From positions 1 through 14,041 of the forward strand of contig CAJTLI010000047.1 of the NCBI GenBank assembly GCA_910577525.1: DNA of 14,041 nucleotides, read 5' to 3'. Positions 1-7,967 of the stretch are shown here, in pieces. Position 1 is the first letter of the stretch; every line of letters begins with the position of its first letter. Under the pieces are notes generated by a model. That model did no database searches and was not told the origin of the DNA. It saw only the letters and a program-made list of their open reading frames with translations. Both the position numbers and the translations under genes were made by a program. The DNA comes from an uncultured Oscillospiraceae bacterium (GTDB lineage Bacteria; Bacillota; Clostridia; Oscillospirales; Oscillospiraceae).

Positions 1-53
1 AAAACTACAAAATTTCTTCGGCGTTTTCTTACAATTTCAGATTGGCGTTGACA
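1..53. repeat. Left terminal inverted repeat, probable insertion-sequence end
   Basis: This AT-rich stretch matches the reverse complement of 13987-14039 without gaps at 42 of 53 positions, counted by eye. Shared blocks include AAAACTACA, TCGGCGTTTTCTT and the inner end TGACA. The inner edge at 53 ends in ACA, and the partner begins with TGT. The composition differs from the GC-rich genes inside, which suggests that the element body lies to the left, outside the window. The imperfect identity fits the left and right ends of one insertion-sequence type, possibly IS21-like, better than two copies of the same end. The family is inferred from the TGT...ACA ends only. Confidence 0.65.
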
Positions 54-99
54 CTCCTCACAGCAACAAAAACCAGACCGCAGACAGGCGAATACAGCG

Positions 100-120
100 C
101 AGGGAAGCACGGCTTCCCTG
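100..120 (-). terminator. Hairpin downstream of the chemoreceptor gene, weak terminator candidate
   Basis: A perfect 9-bp stem (CAGGGAAGC at 100-108, GCTTCCCTG at 112-120) with a 3-base loop lies about 20 bases after the stop codon of the minus-strand chemoreceptor gene. On the minus strand no clean T-run follows, only scattered T residues. It may be a weak terminator or a 3'-end stabilising hairpin closing the sensory cluster. Confidence 0.4.
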
Positions 121-140
121 TTCAGATGCAGCATGGCCGA

Positions 141-1727
141 TTACAAATTTGCGAACATATCCATTTGTCTTTGGAGCTCCACGACGATTTCCTGATTGGT
201 GTCCATCCGCCCGGTGATTCCCTCCATGTCGTCTACCAGGACACGGGTACTGCCGGCGGCGCCGCTGATTCCGGAGGCCGCGCCGTCTATAGAACCGGAG
301 ATGCTGGAAATCGAAATGGCGATCTGGTCAATCGCATTCTTCAGCCGCTCCACCCGGCCATTGTACTCCTCCATGGCCCGCCCGATGTAGTCCGAATCCT
401 CCCGGTACTGCTGTCCCGCCTGGACAGACCGTTCAAGCTGCTCCGTGATAACCTTGCTCAAATAGCTGGTCAGTTCCCGGGCGCTGTTGGCCAGGTATTC
501 TACCGCTCCCGTGACAACCCCGCTGACCTTTTGAATATGACTGGCAGTTTCGGCGCAGGAATCGGCCAGCTTGTGAACCTCCTGCGCCACAACAGAAAAT
601 CCGGCTCCCGCCGCCCCCGCCCGGGCGGCCTCAATCGAGGCGTTGACAGCGATGAGATTGGTGGAGGAGGATATGTTGAGGATATCCTCGGTCAGGACAC
701 GAATCTGGTCCACGCTGTGGCTTTTTTCAATGGCCTGATCCAGCATGGACATGATGTTCGCTGTTTTGTCCCGGACTGCCGCCGTCTCCATGCGGGCGGT
801 GCGTTCCATCGCCTCGGCGCGTTCACGCATCCCGGTGGAGTAGGCTGTGATGGCGGAGCACTCTTCCGCCATACGCTGCGTATCCTCCTGCGTTCCGGCG
901 GCGCCGGCGGTGATGGCCGCGGCGCTGCCTGCAATCTCCTCAAGGGCGGCGGAGAGCTGTTCCGTCAGCTGGGAAAGGGTGCGAACACTGTCGTTGGAAT
1001 GCCTTGCCCGCTGGCGCACCTCCCCCACTACGCCGCTGATCCGTTCAGAGCTGTCCTGAAGGGTGCCCATGGTATCCCGGATGGGGGAGAGGACATACTT
1101 CCGGATGATCCGAAAGGCCGCCGTCACCAGAAAAATGCCCACGATCAAGGTGACTGCGCTGGTGATGAGGGAGATTATGTAGACCAATGTAAGCCTGTCC
1201 TTTGCCTCCCCCGCCTGGGCGCCGGCAGCGTCGGAAAGAGCGTCAATCTCCTCCTCCGCCGCTTTCCCCCAGCTGGCCACAGCTCCATTGGCTGTGGCAT
1301 AGGCCTCCTGGGTTTTGCTGTCGGCGCTGGCGCTGACCAAATAAACCAGAGCGTGTTTGAATTCAGCATAACTGTCAAGAAGGGATTGGTAGCTTCCTCG
1401 GTCCTTTTCCAAGACAAACTCCTCATAAGCGCTCAGTTTTTCGTCCAGGGCCGCCTCCTCCGCCTTAATCTCCTGTACCAGCTGAATCATGGTGGCGTGA
1501 TCCGCCGCTACGATGTGGGAAAGGGCCAGGCGGTGGATATCCATAACGGACCGCCTGATATCCTCTAACCGCTCCTCGCTGGCCATGCTCCTGTCCACGA
1601 TGGTCCCCGCGTTGGCATGGACATTGTTGATGCTGAATACCGCCAGAATATTGGACAGCAGGGTGATCAGGCCCAGCAGGATAATGGGCAGGATCAGGCG
1701 CTGCTGAAGTGTCAATCTGCCTTTCAT
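141..1727 (-). CDS. Methyl-accepting chemotaxis protein, membrane-bound
   Basis: This 528-residue chemoreceptor should pass ligand signals to a CheA/CheW array and so control swimming or another Che-type output. A short cytoplasmic start is followed by TM1 at about 11-33, a mostly helical extracytoplasmic sensor of about 145 residues (four-helix-bundle type), TM2 at about 180-205 and a long cytoplasmic signalling domain. The hairpin tip is recognisable at about 351-371 (STNLIAVNASIEAARAG), followed by GFSVVAQEVHKLAD. No CWxxF-type receptor-tail pentapeptide is seen at the C-terminus. The start is supported by GGGAGG seven bases upstream of the ATG. It is the last gene of the minus-strand sensory cluster, 96 bases after the solute-binding lipoprotein gene, and that gap is mostly an inverted-repeat element. 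The sensor may read the neighbouring binding protein directly; this is inference. No che genes are in the window. Confidence 0.93.
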   Translation of the reverse strand: MKGRLTLQQRLILPIILLGLITLLSNILAVFSINNVHANAGTIVDRSMASEERLEDIRRSVMDIHRLALSHIVAADHATMIQLVQEIKAEEAALDEKLSAYEEFVLEKDRGSYQSLLDSYAEFKHALVYLVSASADSKTQEAYATANGAVASWGKAAEEEIDALSDAAGAQAGEAKDRLTLVYIISLITSAVTLIVGIFLVTAAFRIIRKYVLSPIRDTMGTLQDSSERISGVVGEVRQRARHSNDSVRTLSQLTEQLSAALEEIAGSAAAITAGAAGTQEDTQRMAEECSAITAYSTGMRERAEAMERTARMETAAVRDKTANIMSMLDQAIEKSHSVDQIRVLTEDILNISSSTNLIAVNASIEAARAGAAGAGFSVVAQEVHKLADSCAETASHIQKVSGVVTGAVEYLANSARELTSYLSKVITEQLERSVQAGQQYREDSDYIGRAMEEYNGRVERLKNAIDQIAISISSISGSIDGAASGISGAAGSTRVLVDDMEGITGRMDTNQEIVVELQRQMDMFANL

Positions 1728-1753
1728 GCGATTTCCTCCCGATTATGGTGTAC

Positions 1754-1827
1754 TTAAGGAAGCGCTGATTCAATGCGTCTGGGCGCTTTGCGAAGCGTTC
1801 TTGCCGATTGAATCAGTCCTTCCTTAA
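1754..1827. repeat. 74-bp inverted-repeat (MITE-like) element between two genes
   Basis: Arms at 1754-1774 and 1807-1827 are 21 bp long and match in inverted orientation at 19 positions, with TTAAGGAAG outermost and CTGATTCAAT innermost. The 32-base centre contains a second small hairpin (CGCTT at 1784-1788, AAGCG at 1793-1797). The right arm overlaps the stop codon of the upstream minus-strand lipoprotein gene (TAA at 1826-1824). There is no adjacent T-run, so it is not a typical intrinsic terminator. Size and symmetry suggest a miniature inverted-repeat element or a long-range RNA hairpin controlling expression of the chemoreceptor gene. If the outer TTAA is a target duplication it cannot be told from the arms. 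Confidence 0.75.
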
Positions 1828-3059
1828 CGCTCAATCACGCCCTCGACCATTCGGTCCAGCTGGGTTTGCAGGGATGCGCCGGAGGGATTTCCCTGGGCCA
1901 TACTGGTGGCGAACTCGGTCACAGGGTCCCAAAATTTTCCGCCCACGCGCTGGAGCTGGGAGTAATTGGACTGCTCCAGCAGGGCGGCGATGGCCGGAGA
2001 CGACTGGACCTCCGGGGAGTTGGCCGCGTTGATGTTGGCCGGCCCCTGGCCGCGCACCTCGAATCGCAGGCGCTGGTTTTCCTCGCTGGTGATCCACTCC
2101 GCCAGCCGCGCCGCCCAATCCGGGTGCTGGGAGTAGGCGTTCACCCCGATGAGCTTGCAGCCGGAAAAGGACGCCATCTGTACCTGCCGCCCCGCGCAGG
2201 TGTAGGCAGGCAGCTTGGCGGCTCCCATATTGCCGCCCCAGACCTCCTGCACAGCCACCGCATTCCACACGCCGCTGATGCCGGCGATCACGGTGCCGTC
2301 CTGCACACCGGTAAGAAACTCTCCGTCCGGCCGGTTGGAGAAGGCAGGGCTGGCCGCGATCTCCAGCATAGCCTGAGCCACATCCACCCCCCGTATGGGA
2401 CCATCGGCATTGTTCCAGGTGCAGTAGTTGGTCAGGCCGTCCTCATTAAGGCCTACCTCCAGTCCGGTATTGCCAAAGAAGGCGTAAACATACCAGGCGG
2501 AGGACCAATCCATAGAGACCAGCTTTCCAGCTTGGGCGGCCACCTCCAACATCCGCTCCAGGCTTTGCACGTCCTCGCTGGTGAAATAGGCCTTGTTATA
2601 GTATAGGAAATAGCCGTTATCCGCTGTCAGCGGATAGGCGTACAGCGTATTTCCCACACTGGCCGCTTCCACTGCCGCAGGGAGAACACTCCCTCGGATG
2701 GCTGCCCCGTCCGGGATTGGGTCCAGCCCACCGGCAGCGGCCAGCGCGGCCACCTGATCGTCGGCAAAGGCGAACACATCCGCGCCGTCCTCTAGGCCGC
2801 CCAGCAGCACATCCTTGCAGTTTGACTCACTCTGGGGCTGGTAGGTGATCTGAAAGTCGGCCTGTCCTGCGTAATGAGCCTGGAACGAGGCGAATATCTG
2901 CTCCAGCAGCGCCTCATCCTCCTCCGCGCCCCATACCGTCAGGGCGATGGTTTCCTTCACAGGCAGGCTTTCCTTTGGAAGCGGGTTCCGCCCCTTACAG
3001 GCAGTCAGTGGGAACAATAAACAGATGGATAGAGCCGCGCAAAAAATCCGTTTTCCCAT
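1824..3059 (-). CDS. Extracellular solute-binding lipoprotein (family 1, sugar-binding type)
   Basis: This 411-residue protein has a lipoprotein signal peptide: MGKR, a hydrophobic stretch and a lipobox ending LTAC, with Cys21 as the lipidated residue. The mature part resembles bacterial extracellular solute-binding proteins of the maltose/oligosaccharide class. Features include an early TVWGAEEDEALLEQI segment, a GADVFAFADDQ stretch, YPLTADNGYFLYYNKAYF and a C-terminal WITSEENQRLRF-like helix. The reading frame is open upstream to 3158, but this ATG was chosen because the signal peptide starts here and GGGAGGAG lies about nine bases upstream. No ABC permease or ATPase gene is adjacent. Instead it sits between a membrane hybrid kinase and a chemoreceptor, so it probably presents a bound ligand to these sensors, or serves a transporter encoded elsewhere. 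The ligand cannot be told from sequence. Its stop codon falls inside an inverted-repeat arm. Confidence 0.9.
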   Translation of the reverse strand: MGKRIFCAALSICLLFPLTACKGRNPLPKESLPVKETIALTVWGAEEDEALLEQIFASFQAHYAGQADFQITYQPQSESNCKDVLLGGLEDGADVFAFADDQVAALAAAGGLDPIPDGAAIRGSVLPAAVEAASVGNTLYAYPLTADNGYFLYYNKAYFTSEDVQSLERMLEVAAQAGKLVSMDWSSAWYVYAFFGNTGLEVGLNEDGLTNYCTWNNADGPIRGVDVAQAMLEIAASPAFSNRPDGEFLTGVQDGTVIAGISGVWNAVAVQEVWGGNMGAAKLPAYTCAGRQVQMASFSGCKLIGVNAYSQHPDWAARLAEWITSEENQRLRFEVRGQGPANINAANSPEVQSSPAIAALLEQSNYSQLQRVGGKFWDPVTEFATSMAQGNPSGASLQTQLDRMVEGVIER

Positions 3060-3092
3060 AGTTTTCCACTCCTCCCATTCAATAGATGAGAT

Positions 3093-3121
3093 ATTATAAC
3101 ATTCCGTATGTAAGATTTCAA
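3093..3121 (-). promoter_or_regulatory. Sigma-A promoter of the solute-binding lipoprotein gene
   Basis: Read on the minus strand, TTGAAA (3121-3116) is followed by a 17-base spacer and a perfect TATAAT (3098-3093). Transcription would begin near 3086, giving a leader of about 27 bases that contains the GGGAGGAG ribosome binding site. This allows the lipoprotein and chemoreceptor genes to be expressed separately from the two kinase genes upstream. Confidence 0.8.
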
Positions 3122-3161
3122 CCAAAGTCAAAGGCCCCAGGCAAACCCTGGCCGGCATTCC

Positions 3162-5363
3162 CTATTTCAGATGTTTCTTCAATTTGCAAGCGACCGCCTG
3201 AATATCAATGGGTTTTGCCAAATGGTCATTCATGCCGCACGCCAGGCACTTTTGAATATCCTCTGAAAACGCGTCTGCGGTCATGGCGATGATGGGCAGA
3301 TCTGCGTCCGCCCGGTCCAGTCCCCGAATGGCCGCGGCCGCCTCATAGCCGTCCATAACCGGCATCCGCACATCCATAATGATCGCATCATAGTATCCAG
3401 CCGGGGATTTCCTAAATTTTTCCACACAGATTTCCCCGTTTTCGGCCCAGTCCAATTCCAGCTCCAGAGCGGAAAGCAGCTCCCTTGCCACTTCCCAGTT
3501 GAGCTCGTTGTCCTCCGCCAATAAAATACGCTTTCCCTTCAGAACCGCGCCGTCCGCGCCTCCGGCGCCGGAAGCTCCGTCCACAGCCTGCGCCGCCACC
3601 GGTGCCGCCGCCCTTTCCAAGTCCACCGTGATATGGAACTCGCTGCCCTGCCCCTGTTCGCTGCGGACAGAAATCGTTCCGTCCATGGCGTCCACAATAT
3701 ACTTGGTAATCGCCATGCCCAGCCCGGACCCCTCCGTTTTCCGGACACGGGTGTTGTCCTCCCGGCTGAAGGACTCAAATATGACTTTCTGGTACTCCTT
3801 CGACATTCCGATGCCCGTGTCGCTCACCAGGAAGTGGGTGCGGACCCGGGAAGCGTCCTCCGGCAGCGCCTCCTGATACACGGTCATCTGTACCGAGCCC
3901 TTCTCCGGGGTGAATTTGACGGCGTTCCCCAGCAGATTAATCAGCACCTGATTCAGCCGCACGCCGTCGCAGTACACATTTTCTGAAAGAATTTCCCGGA
4001 CAGTTACAACAAACCGCTGGTTTTTAGCCTCAACCTGAGGCTGCATGATATTGACGATGCTGTCGATTGCCTCCTTCAGCGACACCGGCTCCACATTCAG
4101 CGTCATTTTTCCGCTTTCGATCTTGGATATATCCAGTACGTCGTTGATAAGCCCCAGCAGATGCTTGCTGGACAGCGCAATCTTACCCAGGTAATCCTGA
4201 ACCTGCTTCGGGTTGTCCGCATTGTCCAGCGCCAAAGAGGTCATCCCGATGATGGCGTTCATGGGCGTGCGGATATCATGGCTCATGCTGGACAGGAACT
4301 CCTGTTTTGCCATGTTGGCCTGTTCCGCCTCTTTCCGCGCCTGCTCCGCGGCTTTCCGAGCCGAGTCCATCTCCGCGTTCACGCGCTTCAGCTCAGATAC
4401 CTGATTCCTGAACAGCTTTAAGTAGCGGAAGAATATGTAGAGGAGCATGGCAATCACCGCAAAGGAGGCGGCGTAGACGATGGCAAGCCACCGGCTCCCC
4501 ATGCCTGAGATGGTGTTATCCAGCCCCTCAAAGGGGAGAACCGTCACCAGATACCACTCGCAATAGGGGAGATTTGTGCAGTATATATGGCGGCGCGAGC
4601 CGCCGTTTTCCATGATTGTGGAAAAAACTTCGCCGGTGTTCATAACGGCCTTCAGCTGTTCAATGCAGGCGTCCGCCTCTATATTCTGCCCGTCAAAGAG
4701 ATTGACAAGCCTGTCAAAATAGTTTTCGTGGGTATCGCCCTCGTTCCCGACAACATAGCTGCCGTCCTCTCGGATCACGAAGGAATAGCTCAGCGACTTG
4801 TCCGAATCCAAAAACAGAACCTCGTTCATATATTTGGTGGAGAGCCCCACCACAATCGCAAAGCTGCTGCCGCCGCCGGACATGGGATATTCGCAGGGAA
4901 CGCCGAACAAAATCACGCCGTCTCCGCTGCTGTCGGTGGCGGAGGCCGCTTTGCGCTCTCCGTTCCGCAGGCTCTCCAAAAAAGGAGCCGGGTGGTTGAG
5001 CTCCACAGGATTGCCGAAAATCATCTCGATTTCGCCGCCGGGCGAATACAGGGCGGCGCACAAGAAATGCCTTGCCCTCGCGCCGTATTCAATCTCCTCC
5101 CACGTTCCGTAACCGGAGTCCTCGTCTCCCGCCGCAATGCGCGCGATGGACTCCGCCATGGTCAGACGGAGTTCAATAACCGTTTCAAAGTGCAGCGAGA
5201 CCTGCTCATTCATTCCGGCCATATAGGCGGTGCCGATCTCCTCAATCGCGCTTTCGCTCATATTGTGGATGGAGCGTCCAAGGAGAGAAAACACCATAAT
5301 CGTGAGGCAAATGATTACTGCGATGCTGATCTTCAAAGAACGCGGCAAAATTTTGTTGTTCAT
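3162..5363 (-). CDS. Membrane-anchored hybrid sensor histidine kinase
   Basis: This 733-residue kinase has TM1 at about 9-29, an extracytoplasmic sensor at about 30-288 (probably double-Cache type, from size and location), TM2 at about 291-313 and a charged coiled coil at about 320-355. The HisKA box is SMSHDIRTPMNA with phospho-acceptor His362. The ATPase domain shows an N-box at 476-482, DTGIGM at 515-520 and GSGLGM at 545-550. After a low-complexity Ala/Gly linker (about 585-608), the receiver domain has Glu617-Asp618, acceptor Asp664, Thr695 and Lys717, so all key residues are present. There is no DNA-binding or Hpt domain, so an external Hpt or response regulator is needed. The ATG at 5363 was chosen over one at 5417 because GAGAGG precedes it closely and the TM segment follows immediately. 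It lies 67 bases after the soluble kinase gene, probably in the same transcript. The ligand may be supplied by the adjacent binding lipoprotein. Confidence 0.93.
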   Translation of the reverse strand: MNNKILPRSLKISIAVIICLTIMVFSLLGRSIHNMSESAIEEIGTAYMAGMNEQVSLHFETVIELRLTMAESIARIAAGDEDSGYGTWEEIEYGARARHFLCAALYSPGGEIEMIFGNPVELNHPAPFLESLRNGERKAASATDSSGDGVILFGVPCEYPMSGGGSSFAIVVGLSTKYMNEVLFLDSDKSLSYSFVIREDGSYVVGNEGDTHENYFDRLVNLFDGQNIEADACIEQLKAVMNTGEVFSTIMENGGSRRHIYCTNLPYCEWYLVTVLPFEGLDNTISGMGSRWLAIVYAASFAVIAMLLYIFFRYLKLFRNQVSELKRVNAEMDSARKAAEQARKEAEQANMAKQEFLSSMSHDIRTPMNAIIGMTSLALDNADNPKQVQDYLGKIALSSKHLLGLINDVLDISKIESGKMTLNVEPVSLKEAIDSIVNIMQPQVEAKNQRFVVTVREILSENVYCDGVRLNQVLINLLGNAVKFTPEKGSVQMTVYQEALPEDASRVRTHFLVSDTGIGMSKEYQKVIFESFSREDNTRVRKTEGSGLGMAITKYIVDAMDGTISVRSEQGQGSEFHITVDLERAAAPVAAQAVDGASGAGGADGAVLKGKRILLAEDNELNWEVARELLSALELELDWAENGEICVEKFRKSPAGYYDAIIMDVRMPVMDGYEAAAAIRGLDRADADLPIIAMTADAFSEDIQKCLACGMNDHLAKPIDIQAVACKLKKHLK

Positions 5364-5430
5364 ATCTTTTCCTCTCCACAGTTCTTTGTGTTGACGCGGT
5401 CCGGCTGCCGCCGTCATGCGTTTCCCGCCT

Positions 5431-7614
5431 CTAACGGCCCCTCAGTCTGTTCATAACCTGGAACATTCTGCGGATGTCCACCGGCTTCGCCAGATGCTCG
5501 TTCATCCCGGCGTCCTTTGCCAAGGCCACGTCCTCTTCAAAGGCGTTGGCCGACAGCGCGATGATGGGCACGGTTCCGGCGTCCGGCCGCTCCAGGCTGC
5601 GGATGACACGGGCCGCCTCATATCCGCTCATAACCGGCATCATCAAATCCATCAGGATGCAGTCGAACGTCTCCGGGGCGGACGCTTCAAAGGCATCCAC
5701 CGCGGCTTTTCCGTCATTCGCGGTTACAACCTCCGCACCCGCGTCTTTGAGAATGTATTCTACAATCTCACAGTTGATTTTATTGTCCTCCACCAGAAGA
5801 ACCCGCATCCCGGCAACGTCGTTCAGCGCAGCCTGCTCTTCCGCCGCGGGCTGACCGCTCCGCGTTTCGTCCGCCCGGATGGGCAGGTTGATTTGAACCA
5901 CGCTTCCCCTGCCCAGGCAGCTGTCCACCGTGACCGTTCCCCGCATCCGGTCCACCAGTTTTTTTACGATGGACATTCCCAGCCCAACGCCGTTATAATT
6001 GGTCCTCGCGTCCTGATGCTCCTGAGCGAAGGGCTCGAAAATGTGCTCCTTGAAAGCTTCTCCGATGCCGATCCCGGTATCCTCAATCACAAAGCGGCAG
6101 TTTGCGGTTCCCTCATGGAAGCCGGTCTCCTCCGCCCGGACAGATACGGAGCCCTTGGGCCGGTTATATTTGAGCGCGTTGTCGATGACGCTCATCAGAA
6201 TCTGTTTTAAGTAGAGCGGATTTCCGATTACCCTGCTGTGCCGCAGGCCGGATGTGTCCAGCGCCAGCAGAACAGCCCGTTCTTCCGCCAGAGGGGACAA
6301 GATTGTGACGCAGTCTTCCAGCACGGCGCAAAGGTCAAACGGCTCCTCCACCGCCGCCGGCCAGCCGCTCTCCAGCCTGCTTACCTGAAGGACATCGTTC
6401 ACCAGGGACAACAGGTGCTCCGCCGACACACGGATCTTATTCCGGCAATCCCTCTGCCGCTCCGGGTCGTCCTGGCTCTTTTCCAGAATGGCCAGCATTC
6501 CCAGAATCCCGTTGATCGGCGTGCGGAGGTCGTGAGACATATGGGAGAGGAACTCGCTTTTTGCCGAGTTTGCCCGCCTTACCCGTTCCAGAAGCTCCAT
6601 GATGGACTGTTCCTGTTTCTTTCTCGTCACCATGGTCTCCGTGATGTCCTGATGGTATCCGTTGAGGCAGCCGCCCGGTTTTTCAAAGGTCTTGTCCGGC
6701 ACGCCGCCGCAGCGGACATAAATTTTGCCCAGCTTCGGATGATTCCAGGGATAGATCACCTCGGCCCGTCCAGCCTTCAATATTTCCCGCACGGCCTCCC
6801 GGACCATCTCCACATAGTCCGGCTCGATGCGCTCAAACCAGTGCCGGTAGCACTCCTCCGGCCCGATATCCTCCGGCACGCCCAGGAGAATCCGCATGGT
6901 CCGGTCCGCATACATCCTGGGCCGGCAGCCCTCCTCCAGCTCAATGGTCCAGATGCCTGTCCTGGCTCCCTCCAGAATGTCCTCCAGGCTCTGCCTCCCC
7001 TCCAGGTAGCTCCGCTTCTGAAGCGCGCGGAACAGATTGCGCCGCTTTAGAGAAGACACAATGAAATACGCCGCAGTGTGGAGCATATTCGACGCGTATT
7101 CCAGCGACTTTACAGGGGGATTGTCCACACCGTAGAAGCCAATAATCTCTTTCCCATCGTACAGAGGGACCACCACAAGGGAGCGGATGCCCTGCCGCTT
7201 CAGGTTCTCGTACTGAAGCGGCTCCGACTCCCGAATATCCTCCACGCTCTCAATGACAATATGTCCGCCAACGCTGAAATTCCGATACCAGCTGGCGCAC
7301 ACCTCCGGGGGGACGTTTTGAAGGTTTTCCCGTTCCGGCTCCACCCCGGCGGCCACCCATTCATAGGTATTGTCGTCACCGCCGGACTCGTTCTGTTCAA
7401 AGATATAGGTTCTCTCCCCGTTCAGCGCCTTTCCCAGGTGCTCCAGCAGCACTTCAAGCGACTCATCCGGGGTCTCCTCCAACAGAGCGACACGAAGCCC
7501 CTCATTGATAATGGCCTCCAAATTCTGAACGCTCCGCATACCGCTGTGCTGCTCACATGCCTCCATGACTGGAGCGCCCTCTCCCGACAGCAAACGTTCC
7601 TCCGCACAATCCAT
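5431..7614 (-). CDS. Soluble GAF-PAS hybrid sensor histidine kinase
   Basis: This 727-residue protein has no transmembrane helix or signal peptide, so it is predicted cytoplasmic. A GAF-like domain spans about 33-190 (SLVVVPLYDGKEIIGFYGVD is typical) and a PAS/PAC-like region about 208-330, ending NGYHQDITE. The HisKA box is HMSHDLRTPINGILG with His361. The ATPase domain shows IDNALKYN with Asn479, DTGIGIG from 512 and GVGLGM at 542-547. The receiver domain has Glu609-Asp610, acceptor Asp656, Ser688 and Lys710. The start is supported by GCGGAGG eight bases before the ATG and by a good promoter upstream. It is the first gene of the minus-strand sensory cluster. Its kinase and receiver parts parallel those of the membrane kinase downstream, so the two may form a mixed intracellular and extracellular sensing pair. 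No Hpt or output regulator is nearby. The GAF ligand is unknown. Confidence 0.93.
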   Translation of the reverse strand: MDCAEERLLSGEGAPVMEACEQHSGMRSVQNLEAIINEGLRVALLEETPDESLEVLLEHLGKALNGERTYIFEQNESGGDDNTYEWVAAGVEPERENLQNVPPEVCASWYRNFSVGGHIVIESVEDIRESEPLQYENLKRQGIRSLVVVPLYDGKEIIGFYGVDNPPVKSLEYASNMLHTAAYFIVSSLKRRNLFRALQKRSYLEGRQSLEDILEGARTGIWTIELEEGCRPRMYADRTMRILLGVPEDIGPEECYRHWFERIEPDYVEMVREAVREILKAGRAEVIYPWNHPKLGKIYVRCGGVPDKTFEKPGGCLNGYHQDITETMVTRKKQEQSIMELLERVRRANSAKSEFLSHMSHDLRTPINGILGMLAILEKSQDDPERQRDCRNKIRVSAEHLLSLVNDVLQVSRLESGWPAAVEEPFDLCAVLEDCVTILSPLAEERAVLLALDTSGLRHSRVIGNPLYLKQILMSVIDNALKYNRPKGSVSVRAEETGFHEGTANCRFVIEDTGIGIGEAFKEHIFEPFAQEHQDARTNYNGVGLGMSIVKKLVDRMRGTVTVDSCLGRGSVVQINLPIRADETRSGQPAAEEQAALNDVAGMRVLLVEDNKINCEIVEYILKDAGAEVVTANDGKAAVDAFEASAPETFDCILMDLMMPVMSGYEAARVIRSLERPDAGTVPIIALSANAFEEDVALAKDAGMNEHLAKPVDIRRMFQVMNRLRGR

Positions 7615-7672
7615 ATGCCTGTCCTCCGCTTTTTCCTCACAGCTCCGCTGTAAAAGTCAGAAAATCCTTGTC

Positions 7673-7701
7673 ATAATACCATATATGTGTAATTACGTCA
7701 A
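7673..7701 (-). promoter_or_regulatory. Sigma-A promoter of the sensory gene cluster
   Basis: On the minus strand TTGACG (7701-7696) is followed by exactly 17 bases and then TATTAT (7678-7673). Transcription should start near 7666, about 50 bases before the ATG of the soluble kinase. The region around it is AT-rich compared with the genes. This is the only strong promoter seen upstream of the two kinase genes. Confidence 0.8.
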
Positions 7702-7922
7702 CGATAAAATCCGCCCTTTTTTACCGCAATCGCAACCAGAACGCCACATTTTCGTACCCTCCGTCCCACTTGCGCCAGTTCTTTTAAGCCGCCTGCGCGC
7801 CGGCCCCCTCTCCGCTGCGCCCCCTGCCGGCGGTTACGATTTTTCTCTTTCTCCGTCACGCCCAAAATCCGCTCCACGTTGTTTTGGCGGTGAGCGGTTC
7901 TATGCCGGCCGCGGCCTGGCCA
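7702..7922. other. Intergenic spacer between sensory cluster and Crp/Fnr operon, no gene seen
   Basis: Between the kinase promoter and the terminator of the Crp/Fnr operon there are about 220 bases with no convincing reading frame, RNA or promoter. A GC-rich near-palindrome around GGCCGCGGCC (about 7902-7922) adjoins the terminator. The stretch just upstream of the kinase promoter could hold regulator sites, but no symmetric operator stands out. Confidence 0.5.
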
Positions 7923-7959
7923 TAAAAAAGTCCCCCGCTTCCAAATTGAAAGCGGGGGA
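7923..7959 (-). terminator. Strong intrinsic terminator of the Crp/Fnr operon
   Basis: A perfect 10-bp stem (7950-7959 with 7931-7940, core CCCCCGCTT/AAGCGGGGG) encloses a 9-base loop and is followed on the minus strand by a run of six T residues (opposite 7924-7929). It lies 9 bases after the stop codon of the Crp/Fnr gene. This is a textbook rho-independent terminator and isolates the operon from the sensory cluster that continues on the same strand. Confidence 0.95.
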
Positions 7960-7967
7960 GGGTATTC

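Noticed and set aside
42..1568. Long plus-strand open frame of about 508 codons opposite the chemoreceptor gene
   Set aside because: It is antisense to a clearly recognised chemoreceptor, its translation is rich in Gly, Arg and His with no domain pattern, and it has no ribosome binding site.
3133..3153. Small hairpin (CCAGG/CCTGG) after the membrane kinase gene as terminator
   Set aside because: The stem is only five clean pairs with a bulge and no proper T-run follows, so termination cannot be claimed.
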